19,967 nt of DNA, taken from the NCBI GenBank assembly GCA_964601355.1, contig CAZRNB010000051.1:1-19967 (forward strand). The letters are read 5' to 3'. The position numbers and the translations under genes are program-made. Origin of the DNA: CAZRNB01 sp964601355 (lineage in GTDB: Bacteria > Planctomycetota > Phycisphaerae > Sedimentisphaerales > Anaerobacaceae). This document shows, one piece after another, positions 13,472-19,967 of this stretch. The first letter of the stretch is position 1, and each line of letters begins with the position of its first letter. The notes beneath the pieces are model-generated. The model was given only the letters and a program-made list of their open reading frames with translations, was not told the origin of the DNA and made no database searches.

Positions 13472-16153
13472 ATGAAAGAGAAACGGAAACACATAGCTGA
13501 GAAGATAAGAGATAAGTTATTAGTTGACGCAATGCATCGTTGCTGCCTTTGTCCTCAACATGAAAATATTGCTGATATTCACCATATTGTGCCTATAAGT
13601 GAAAAAGGACCTGACACAGAAGATAATCTTATGGTCGTCTGCCCAACCTGCCATGCGAAGATACACCGAATACGAACAATGTACACTCCAAAGCAGCTTA
13701 AAATGTACAAAGAGAGATGGGTTAATCTTTGCTCTAAAGGACTTACACTTGAAGAACGTCTGAAAGAAGCACCTGGAATATCTCTTTCCCTCGAACCGAG
13801 TCTGCATAACCAGACGCCGCCGGAGCCGAACTTCGTCGGTCGCACAGAGATGCTTGAAACCATCACCGAATGGTATAAGAATCCAAAAGTACGAATTGGA
13901 GCTTTGATTGGCTGGGGTGGTGTAGGAAAATCAACTCTCGTGCGAAAGTGGTACGATAAGATGGAAGATAATAAAATTCGGCCGGATGGGATATTCTGGT
14001 GGGGATTTTATCGTAATGCCTATCTTGAACAATTCTTGAATGCCCTTTTGCGATATGTCAGTGGCGGCCAAATCGAGCCGGATACCATAAAAAGCACCTG
14101 GGAAAAGACAGACAGGATAAAAGAATATATCGGCCAAGGAGCCTATTTAATAATTCTGGATGGCCTTGAGGAGATGCAGAAAGGACAGACAAGCGGCGAG
14201 CAGTTCGGCTGTATGGAGCACCGTGAATGCGCTGAAATGCTAAGATTTTTGGCGGATACAAAAGGTAATGGTTTGTGCCTGATAACCACACGGTATCCAC
14301 TGACAGATATCAAGAATTACCAAGGCATGGTATATCAAAATATAGAGGTAGAACGTTTAAGTATTGCCGATGCCAGAGCCTTGTTCAAAAAGGTAGGAGT
14401 TAAGGGAAGTCCGGAGGAAATTGATTCTGTTATAGAGGAATATGATGGGCATGCCTTGAGCCTGACGCTTCTATCTAAGTATCTTGTCGAAGATTTCGGT
14501 GGTGACATAAAAAAGGCAAAGCAAATACCTCCATTTTATTCAGATAAAGAAGCCGGCGGCAAGGCCCACCGAATCCTTCTATGGTATGCCAAACATCTCA
14601 GCCAAGAGCAGCAGGCTTTTATGAAGATATTCTCACTATTTAGAAGAGCGGTAACAGAGAAAGATTTCCAAGGGGTATTCCGCGCCAAGATGGAAACAAA
14701 GATGAATCAGGCATTGATAAATATGCCAGCCTTTTCATTTAAACGAATGGTAGATAACCTTATTTGTAGGCGGCTCATATCAAAGGCCCAGGATAATACG
14801 TTCGCTACGCACCCATTGATAAAGAACTACTTTGAATCTATATTCGATAAAGAGGATAAGAAATTATGCCATAAACGAATCTATCAGTATATAGGCGAAT
14901 ATGCGCCGAAGAGGCCTGAGACGTTAGAAGAGATGCAGCCATTATTTGAGCAGGTCTATCACGGCTGTGCAGCAGGTCTTTATGATGATGCTTATAATAT
15001 TTATAGATATGGAATTGATGATAAGCGCTTGACCTATGTTATTGGTGCCTGGGAAACAGACCTATCTCTTGTAAGGACATTCTTTCCAGAAGGTGACCTT
15101 TCACGGATGCCAATTGTAAATAAAAAGACAGACCAAAGCTGGCTTCTCAATGAAGCAGGGCTGGCACTTCTTTATACGGGCAAGCCAAAAGAGGCAGAAG
15201 AAATCTATAAAAGAAAATTAGAAATGAATATAAGAGAGAAACAATGGGGAAGTGCCTCTGTGAGTTATCAAATCTTGGCTGACCTGCAATTTCGAACAGG
15301 TAAGATTGAGTCTGGTCTTGATAGTGACCAAGAAGCACTTAAAATGGCAGAAAAAGCAAAGAATGATTTTGGCATTTGGGTTACAAAAGCCTATCTTGGT
15401 TGGATACTTTATCTTTTGGGTAAAACCAAAGAGGCGGAAAAGGAGTTTCATGAGGCAGATGAGGCTTGTATAAAAATTGAAGGTAATCGTCTTCGCACTT
15501 TACCAGGAGTTTTTTATGCCGAACTTTTTTTATCAATGGAGAGAATTGATAAGGCCTTTGAACTGACAAAGCATAATCTTGAGCTTTGTGAACGAAATAA
15601 TTGGACAAATGACATCTCAAGCTGTTATCGATGTTTAGGTTCTATTGAAAAGATAAAGGGAAATTATAAAGAGGCGGAAGCTCATCTTCAAGATGCCCTT
15701 GAGATAGCTCGTAAGGTCGGTGTGCCATTTCTTGAAATTGAGGCCTTGCTTGAGTCCGGCAGACTGAAATTAGATATTAGAGAATATAAAGATGCTGTTG
15801 ATTCTGCAAGGCAGGTTTTGAAGATGTGTGGTCGGACAGGATTTCGGTTCTATGAGCCGGGGGCGGAGCTAATTTTAGCAAAGGCGTATCTGGCGCGAAA
15901 AGACTTCGAGAAAGCGGAAATAAATGCAAAATCAGCATACGAAAAGGCCATTGTTATGAAATACCGCTGGACGGAAGGTGATGCAGGGCATTTGCTTGGA
16001 GAAATCTATCTGGCTATGGGTGATAAAGCAAAGGCCCGCCAGCAGCTAAAAAAAGCTTTTTTTTGCAGGAAAGAGATTTTAGATCCAAAAGTGAAAGAGT
16101 CAGAAAATATGCTCAATGATGTGAGGTTATCAGGCAATCAGGGAATCAGGTAG
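13472..16153 (+). CDS. HNH nuclease - NB-ARC ATPase - TPR protein (STAND family, candidate defence protein)
   Basis: Three parts can be read (numbering from ATG 13472). Residues about 20-66 form an HNH domain with paired cysteines: C-x-x-C at 24/27, HH at 37/38, Asn52, C-P-T-C at 57/60 and His61, so metal sites look intact. After a linker, FVGRTEML opens an NB-ARC ATPase with P-loop GWGGVGKST (147-155), Walker B LIILDGLEE (about 226-234), sensor-like LITTRYP (about 270-276), and then GHALSLTLLSKYL and a winged-helix-like segment (to about 470). The rest is helical repeats with TPR signatures such as YTGKPKEAEEIYKRKLEM and GNYKEAEAHLQDALEIA. Such STAND proteins sense a ligand through the repeats and release an N-terminal effector, here a nuclease. 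An upstream in-frame TTG (13415) or GTG (13460) could extend the start. The C-terminal VRLSGNQGIR is encoded by the ATCAGG repeat. The gene stands alone with repeats on both sides, hinting at acquisition. Role inferred, not shown. Confidence 0.82.
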   Translation: MKEKRKHIAEKIRDKLLVDAMHRCCLCPQHENIADIHHIVPISEKGPDTEDNLMVVCPTCHAKIHRIRTMYTPKQLKMYKERWVNLCSKGLTLEERLKEAPGISLSLEPSLHNQTPPEPNFVGRTEMLETITEWYKNPKVRIGALIGWGGVGKSTLVRKWYDKMEDNKIRPDGIFWWGFYRNAYLEQFLNALLRYVSGGQIEPDTIKSTWEKTDRIKEYIGQGAYLIILDGLEEMQKGQTSGEQFGCMEHRECAEMLRFLADTKGNGLCLITTRYPLTDIKNYQGMVYQNIEVERLSIADARALFKKVGVKGSPEEIDSVIEEYDGHALSLTLLSKYLVEDFGGDIKKAKQIPPFYSDKEAGGKAHRILLWYAKHLSQEQQAFMKIFSLFRRAVTEKDFQGVFRAKMETKMNQALINMPAFSFKRMVDNLICRRLISKAQDNTFATHPLIKNYFESIFDKEDKKLCHKRIYQYIGEYAPKRPETLEEMQPLFEQVYHGCAAGLYDDAYNIYRYGIDDKRLTYVIGAWETDLSLVRTFFPEGDLSRMPIVNKKTDQSWLLNEAGLALLYTGKPKEAEEIYKRKLEMNIREKQWGSASVSYQILADLQFRTGKIESGLDSDQEALKMAEKAKNDFGIWVTKAYLGWILYLLGKTKEAEKEFHEADEACIKIEGNRLRTLPGVFYAELFLSMERIDKAFELTKHNLELCERNNWTNDISSCYRCLGSIEKIKGNYKEAEAHLQDALEIARKVGVPFLEIEALLESGRLKLDIREYKDAVDSARQVLKMCGRTGFRFYEPGAELILAKAYLARKDFEKAEINAKSAYEKAIVMKYRWTEGDAGHLLGEIYLAMGDKAKARQQLKKAFFCRKEILDPKVKESENMLNDVRLSGNQGIR

Positions 16154-16185
16154 CAGGGAATCAGAAAAGCAGGAGATCAGGTAAT
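16121..16185. repeat. ATCAGG repeat block, second copy
   Basis: GGTTATCAGG, GCAATCAGG, GGAATCAGG, AGCAGGGAATCAG and GGAGATCAGG follow one another. The first part is read as the C-terminus of the NB-ARC protein (the TAG stop is at 16151-16153). The family is the same as 3640-3770. Confidence 0.7.
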
Positions 16186-16443
16186 TAACTCAAACTGACC
16201 GTTTTTTTACGAGAAATATTCATAAATGCTTATCCAACAATTGGATATCGACGAATGTCATTCCCGCGCAAGCGGGAATCCACTGCTACGATACGGTAAA
16301 TGGATACCCGCTCCCCGATCAGGTCGAGGACAAGCTTCGCGGGTATGACAATACGAACTCGTCTTGGCGACTCGTCTCTGCGAATCGCTTCGCCGAAGCG
16401 AGAAGGTCAAGCCGTAGCCAGATCGGTCAGTTTGAGTAATTAA
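16182..16443. mobile_element. MITE-like element with terminal inverted repeats and flanking duplication
   Basis: CTCAAACTGACCG (16189-16201) and its exact inverted copy CGGTCAGTTTGAG (16424-16436) bound a 248-bp segment. Each end is flanked by TAATTAA (16182-16188 and 16437-16443) in direct orientation, as expected of a target-site duplication, although TAATTA is itself palindromic. The interior contains no gene. It holds a smaller palindrome, ATTCCCGC-GCAA-GCGGGAAT (16260-16279), a GGATACCCGC...GCGGGTATGAC pair (16302-16339) and TCGCTTC/GAAGCGA (16385-16401). Confidence 0.6.
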
Positions 16444-16547
16444 AGAACTGTTGAATTAGTGAATTAGAGAATTGCTTAATTAGCTCCTGTTACGGAAAGA
16501 ATAAAAACGAAGATGTCATACCTGCGAAAGGGCTTGTTGCTAAAGTA
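16444..16547. other. gene-free stretch with GAATTAG microrepeats
   Basis: GAATTAG units (16453-16487 region: GTTGAATTAGTGAATTAGAG) followed by unremarkable AT-rich sequence. No gene or RNA is seen. Confidence 0.45.
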
Positions 16548-16636
16548 GAGATTGCTTCGTCGCTTCGCTCCTCGCAATGACAAATGCGGCGTTTTCATGT
16601 CATTGCGAGGCCTATGAAATAGGCCGTGGCAATCTC
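16548..16636. repeat. head-to-head pair of dispersed TCATTGCGAG-type repeats
   Basis: GAGATTGC (16548-16555) is inverted as GCAATCTC (16629-16636), and CCTCGCAATGACA (16570-16582) is inverted as TGTCATTGCGAGG (16598-16610). An inner GGCCTAT-GAA-ATAGGCC hairpin lies at 16609-16625. The motif GTCATTGCGAG...TGGCAATC resembles a widely dispersed bacterial intergenic repeat. No gene is present, and 16637-16731 is likewise empty. Confidence 0.65.
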
Positions 16637-16731
16637 AAACGCGGGAATGACAAAAACCGGTATCCGAAACAGATATTAAATAACAGTTTAGGCTGTAAGG
16701 TCATTTGAAAATTACAATTATCAAAAAGCAC

Positions 16732-16760
16732 TTGTCTTATGAATTATCTTGTATTAGAAT
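16732..16760 (+). promoter_or_regulatory. probable tRNA promoter
   Basis: TTGTCT (16732-16737), a 17-bp spacer, and TAGAAT (16755-16760), 12 bases before the mature tRNA 5' end. Confidence 0.5.
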
Positions 16761-16772
16761 ATTATCAATTAA

Positions 16773-16847
16773 CGGGGCGTGGCGCAGTTTGGCTAGCGCG
16801 CTTGCATGGGGTGCAAGAGGTCGCAGGTTCAAGTCCTGTCGCCCCGA
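16773..16847 (+). tRNA. tRNA-Pro (anticodon GGG)
   Basis: A full cloverleaf can be drawn. Acceptor stem CGGGGCG (16773-16779) pairs with CGCCCCG (16840-16846), followed by the discriminator A. The D arm reads GCGCAGTTTGGCTAGCGC. Anticodon stem CTTGC/GCAAG encloses the loop ATGGGGT with anticodon GGG at 16808-16810. The T arm contains GGTTCAAGTCC. The CCA end is not encoded, so it must be added by the nucleotidyltransferase. The tRNA decodes CCC and CCU. Confidence 0.95.
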
Positions 16848-16878
16848 TTTTGTAGTATAAAATAATCACACTTCTTTC

Positions 16879-17931
16879 TTACTCGAAAATTCTGCTCCAT
16901 TGTCTTTTTTCTCTGCTTTCCCAATCTCGTCTGTGATATATATAGCTCACAATTAAAGGCAGGACACTTGTAGCCTCTGCATAAACCATCTGCTCATAGC
17001 CTGTACCGACCTTGCCCCACGAGGACGCCTCCTTAAGTGTGGAGCTTGAGCAGGCTCCATCCCTAACGTCGGCAACCGTAATCTGGACGGCATATTTGTG
17101 CACCGGTACCTGCTTTCCTAAGATTTCCGCGCAAACCACCGCATCCTGGGCAAAATTTTTGGGCACGCCGCCCCCTATCATAAATAGGCCCGAGACCGGA
17201 GACCTGATTTTAATCTCAGTAAGCTCCCTGAAATCCTTTACAGAATCAATAGAAATGTGATCCTTCGGGTTCCCCTCCTGGTGCTTTACAAGACCAAAGC
17301 CGGCGCTTGAATCCGAAAACGCAGGACAAAATATCGGGACATCATTTTCGTAAGCCGCCTGAACAAGACCACAGTTTTGAGTTTTTAGTCCCCTCGACTG
17401 CGCTCGGGGCAGGCTTGAGTTTTTAGTTTTGAGATATTTGCCCATCTCCTTAATAAATTCTCTCGATGAATATGGCCTCTTCTCCAAAGCATCGGCTATT
17501 TGTTTTATCGTATTGTCACAAATTTGTAACTGTTCTTCGTCGATAAACGTGTCATAGATTCTGTCGATATAAAGGTCTCTGAGCTTTTTGTCGTCAACAT
17601 ACGGACTTCCTTTGAAATGGCGAAATCCCAGGGCTTCAAAGAAGTCCATATCGACAATTGCCGCACCAGTAGCGACAACGACGTCGGCCATATTATGCCT
17701 GACCATATCGGCATATATCTGCATACACCCTGCCGCACTGGAGCTTCCGGCTATGCACAATATAATCGTGCAATCCTTATCATTTATCATCTCACTAAAA
17801 ATATCAGCGGCTCCGGCCGTTTCGCGGGCAGTAAAGGACATACCTCTGAAGCCCTTAATTATCTCAGTGGAGTCAAAAGATTTTATGTCGATATGTTTAA
17901 CGGGTTCCTTCAGAAAATCTTTTTTTATCAT
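16879..17931 (-). CDS. deoxyhypusine-synthase-like enzyme (homospermidine-type aminobutyl transferase)
   Basis: The family transfers an aminobutyl group from a polyamine to an acceptor using NAD+. Bacterial members are associated with homospermidine formation because most bacteria lack an eIF5A substrate. Visible hallmarks are AGSSSAAG (61-68), the NAD-region string VVATGAAIVDMDFFE (85-99), CPAFSDSSAGF (202-212), GGGVPKNFAQDA (253-264) and the catalytic-Lys segment EASSWGK (Lys307). The start ATG overlaps the agmatinase end by 35 bp, and GAGG stands five bases before it, so translation is probably coupled. Residues about 168-188 are an insert encoded by a palindromic repeat flanked by a 13-bp duplication (17377-17427). 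A guanidino-product variant acting on agmatine is an alternative, given the gene order. Confidence 0.82.
   Translation of the reverse strand: MIKKDFLKEPVKHIDIKSFDSTEIIKGFRGMSFTARETAGAADIFSEMINDKDCTIILCIAGSSSAAGCMQIYADMVRHNMADVVVATGAAIVDMDFFEALGFRHFKGSPYVDDKKLRDLYIDRIYDTFIDEEQLQICDNTIKQIADALEKRPYSSREFIKEMGKYLKTKNSSLPRAQSRGLKTQNCGLVQAAYENDVPIFCPAFSDSSAGFGLVKHQEGNPKDHISIDSVKDFRELTEIKIRSPVSGLFMIGGGVPKNFAQDAVVCAEILGKQVPVHKYAVQITVADVRDGACSSSTLKEASSWGKVGTGYEQMVYAEATSVLPLIVSYIYHRRDWESREKRQWSRIFE
17377..17427. repeat. palindrome with flanking 13-bp duplication inside the synthase gene
   Basis: TTGAGTTTTTAGT occurs at 17377-17389 and again at 17415-17427. Between them stands CCCCTCGACTGCGCTCGGGG (17390-17409). 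The palindrome is of the same 20-bp type as 1480-1499 in manA. The duplicated flank encodes LKT-[KQ]-N on both sides of the inserted peptide (minus strand). Confidence 0.75.
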
Positions 17932-18790
17932 TTGATCCTCGGAATTTATAGCTTAAGAGCTTGTAAACCAGCTTTGCCGCCAGGAAATCCGGCGCTTTGA
18001 TTCTCTCATTCGGGCACAGCTCAACAACATCAAAACCAATAATGTCTCTATTATCGGAAACCGCCTTAAGAAGCTTCAGCATATCGTACCATAACAAACC
18101 TCCCGGCTCCGGCGTTCCCGTAGAAGACATTATCGAAGGGTCAAAAACATCAAGGTCGATGGTAACATAAACTCTGTCTGTCAATTTTGAAATAACCTTG
18201 TCAATCCAATCCGTTCTCGAATAAATATCTTCTGCGAAGAAAACATTTGCACGATTCATAAGCTTCTTCTCGGAGCTATCCATGCTTCTTATGCCCACCT
18301 GCACAATCGGGCACATCTCTCTGGCTCTGGCTATCACACAGGCATGATTGTATTTAGAGCCGTTATACTCGTCTCTCAAATCTGTATGGGCATCAAGCTG
18401 CAAAACAGTAAGACTTGTGTTTTTTTCGACGTGCGCTTTGATAGAGCCGATACTGACCGAGTGTTCGCCACCCAAGACCACAATGAATTTTTCCTTCCCG
18501 ATATATTGCCGGACTTCTTCACTTACCTTTTCTATCATATCCTCAGGCAATAGACCCCCTACCTTCAAAGCATCAGCCGTAAATATACCTTTGCGGTAAA
18601 CCTCGGAGTCTGTCTCGATATCATAAAGCTCCATTTTAGCCGAGGCCTCTATTATAGCGGCCGGCCCCTTGTCGGCCCCTTTTATCCACGTGCTTGTCTG
18701 ATCATACGGAACAGGAATTACAATTATACGGGCGTCGCTTAATTTAGAATATTCGCCCGGCAAATCTCCAAAATTACCTGCCATCGACAT
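17897..18790 (-). CDS. speB: agmatinase-like ureohydrolase
   Basis: A binuclear manganese enzyme expected to hydrolyse agmatine to putrescine and urea. Metal ligands are all present: GGEHS (His110), DAHTD (Asp133, His135, Asp137) and DLDVFDP (Asp212, Asp214). GVRSMD-like GIRSMD and VELCPNE complete the family pattern. It stands between the arginine decarboxylase and the deoxyhypusine-synthase-like gene on one strand, which supports agmatine as substrate; guanidinobutyrase or arginase activity is less likely. GAGG lies seven bases before ATG 18790. The last dozen or so residues (GSNDKKRFSEGTR) are beyond the usual end and overlap the next gene. Confidence 0.9.
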   Translation of the reverse strand: MSMAGNFGDLPGEYSKLSDARIIVIPVPYDQTSTWIKGADKGPAAIIEASAKMELYDIETDSEVYRKGIFTADALKVGGLLPEDMIEKVSEEVRQYIGKEKFIVVLGGEHSVSIGSIKAHVEKNTSLTVLQLDAHTDLRDEYNGSKYNHACVIARAREMCPIVQVGIRSMDSSEKKLMNRANVFFAEDIYSRTDWIDKVISKLTDRVYVTIDLDVFDPSIMSSTGTPEPGGLLWYDMLKLLKAVSDNRDIIGFDVVELCPNERIKAPDFLAAKLVYKLLSYKFRGSNDKKRFSEGTR

Positions 18791-18804
18791 GGTAAGACCT
18801 CAAA

Positions 18805-19100
18805 ACTAGAGTGCCTAAAACGTTAAATGCCTAAAGTTAAAAATTTTAACGTACGTGTTTAGCCGGATACGAATTACACGGCCATCCACAATCTTGGACC
18901 CCGCACCGCGGGCTCTTGAACTTGAGGCTGCCACCCAATAAAACCGTTCGAGGACGCGTGGCAGCCTCAAAGCCGTAGGCTTTGGGGATGGTTTTTCCCT
19001 TGTCTAAACACGTACATTTTAACTTTAGCTCACTCCCGTAAGGGATGGCTGATGCCATTTAGACACTTTACACTTTAGCTCACTTTTCTCTAAACTTTTT
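18805..19100. repeat. structured repeat region between decarboxylase and agmatinase genes
   Basis: CTAAAGT-type units (18810-18850 and 19020-19096, e.g. CACTTTACACTTTAGCTCAC) flank a 165-bp segment with nested inverted repeats: GTACGTGTTTAG (18851-18862) with CTAAACACGTAC (19004-19015), and TTGAGGCTGCCAC (18922-18934) with GTGGCAGCCTCAA (18958-18970). No gene is supported here. A MITE-like element is one reading; a folded leader RNA of the agmatinase transcript is another. Confidence 0.55.
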
Positions 19101-19648
19101 TATTCTAATATAAACACTGCTATGGCCACAACTGTAGTCCATACGTCTCTTTTGCCGCGAGCGGTCTGCGTTATGCTTGAGGTCCTGATGATGGTCCCGC
19201 TGGACTTATAAACCTGCTCTTTTTCCGACCAGGCCTGGTTCGGATCAACCTCTATCCCCAGCGTTGTGCCAAGCATCTCCGCCGCCAGGTCTTCAGCCAT
19301 ATCAGAGGCTTCTTTCCTGTTCATTCCATAGTTATGCACCTCGCTGAGATACCCCCACCTATTGCTGTCTTTCGGCACAGCCATTCCTACTGAGGACGCA
19401 ACCAGCCTTCCGTTCTCATCCGTATCGGCCCTGGCCATAACGCAGAAACATATTGCTCCCGGAACTAACTCCTTCAGGCCTTTCTCGCGACTAATAATCT
19501 TGCACTTCGGCGGCAGAATTGACGACACTCGAACAAGGTTCTGATGCGCTATGCCCGCCTTCTGGAGCGCCTGCTCAAAGGACTTCAACTGGTACTTATG
19601 CCGTCCAATACCTTTAGTGAGAAATACCTTAGTAGGGACTCGATTCAT
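19100..19648 (-). CDS. pyruvoyl-dependent arginine decarboxylase
   Basis: Decarboxylates arginine to agmatine and matures by self-cleavage that creates a pyruvoyl group. MNRVPTKVFLTKGIGRHKYQL opens the family pattern, and VRVSSILPP holds the Ser-Ser processing site (Ser42-Ser43 with the start used here). ICFCVMARADTDENGRLVASSVGMA forms the conserved core. I chose ATG 19648 because GGAG stands seven bases before it; the ATG two codons earlier (19654) would leave only one base. The enzyme is characteristic of archaea and some bacteria, in contrast to the PLP-dependent SpeA, which fits a planctomycete. It heads the polyamine locus: agmatine then goes to the adjacent ureohydrolase. Confidence 0.9.
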   Translation of the reverse strand: MNRVPTKVFLTKGIGRHKYQLKSFEQALQKAGIAHQNLVRVSSILPPKCKIISREKGLKELVPGAICFCVMARADTDENGRLVASSVGMAVPKDSNRWGYLSEVHNYGMNRKEASDMAEDLAAEMLGTTLGIEVDPNQAWSEKEQVYKSSGTIIRTSSITQTARGKRDVWTTVVAIAVFILE

Positions 19649-19967
19649 TTCCATTCTCCATACACTAAACTTAGTTATAAATACCGTCGGTTATCTCACG
19701 TCTTCTAAAGGCGACGGTTATAGTTTTCACTACTATCAACTATGTCTCAAGCAGGAAACACCCACTTGCGGCTAATTTTAATATCCTCTCCGACAGTTTT
19801 TCAATAACTTAATCGTTCTTAAATCTTTGAATCTCAACTTTTATCAGCACCAGATAACGGCCCATGCCGTTTAGTTATTCTCTCAGGCATTAAACTTTTA
19901 ATCAACAAAGTTAATTTTTGGTACTCACTCATGATATTGGTAAAGAATAACAAGAAAATTGGGCATA
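19649..19967. other. leader and flank upstream of the decarboxylase
   Basis: No gene is seen. ACCGTCG (19683-19689) with CGACGGT (19712-19718) could fold in the leader of the minus-strand gene. AACGGC-CCAT-GCCGTT (19856-19871) is a second small hairpin. The rest is AT-rich. Confidence 0.45.

Noticed and set aside
16182..16443. Small RNA gene or integration site next to the tRNA
   Set aside because: The segment is bounded by inverted repeats with flanking duplication and lies over 300 bp from the tRNA. No copy of the tRNA 3' end is seen and no integrase is present.
17377..17427. Frameshift or assembly error in the deoxyhypusine-synthase-like gene
   Set aside because: The frame stays open and conserved motifs continue in the same frame on both sides; an in-frame insertion explains the extra residues.

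Overview
The window most resembles a planctomycete of the class Phycisphaerae (Sedimentisphaerales-like). The evidence is the combination of planctomycete-style dockerin tails on secreted proteins, a large LamG surface protein beside a GFTLIELLVV-type pseudopilin, a NusG-like regulator in a polysaccharide locus, a pyruvoyl-type arginine decarboxylase, and intergenic regions packed with short degenerate repeats. The taxonomy is inferred from gene content only.

Layout. 1-432 is the 3' end of a secreted protein with an anchor-M-like motif and a dockerin-like tail. 584-1663 is a type I mannose-6-phosphate isomerase. 1744-3495 (minus) is a secreted protein with two nitroreductase (SagB-like) regions and a dockerin. 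3701-8162 and on to 9140 is a surface-polysaccharide locus: a WecA/MraY-like sugar-phosphate transferase and an ATP-grasp ligase on the minus strand, then divergently a NusG/RfaH/UpxY-like antiterminator, a UDP-glucose dehydrogenase and a nucleotide-sugar epimerase. 9189-10010 (minus) is a pseudopilin and 10268-12553 (minus) a 761-residue LamG surface protein. 12554-13471 is a gene-free, repeat-bearing stretch before a solitary large gene, 13472-16153, encoding an HNH nuclease-NB-ARC ATPase-TPR protein that looks like a STAND-type immune protein. 16154-16772 holds several nested repeats, including a MITE-like element, and a tRNA-Pro(GGG) gene follows. 16879-19648 (minus) is a polyamine locus: pyruvoyl arginine decarboxylase, agmatinase and a deoxyhypusine-synthase-like enzyme.

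How the genes work together. The sugar genes can supply UDP-glucuronate and an epimerised product, load a lipid carrier, and be controlled by the antiterminator. The polyamine genes form an arginine-agmatine-putrescine route with a final aminobutyl-transfer step that probably makes homospermidine or a related product. The LamG, nitroreductase-dockerin and N-terminal partial proteins are all predicted to be exported.

The strongest unexplained signal is the repeat landscape. At least five short repeat families occur between genes and inside genes. Some sit in frame within conserved enzymes (manA, the ATP-grasp ligase, ugd, the deoxyhypusine-synthase-like gene, the dockerin linker). Others form the C-terminal tail and even supply the stop codon (NusG-like and ugd through one hairpin element; the WecA-like and NB-ARC genes through an ATCAGG repeat). 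The second signal is the HNH-NB-ARC-TPR protein.
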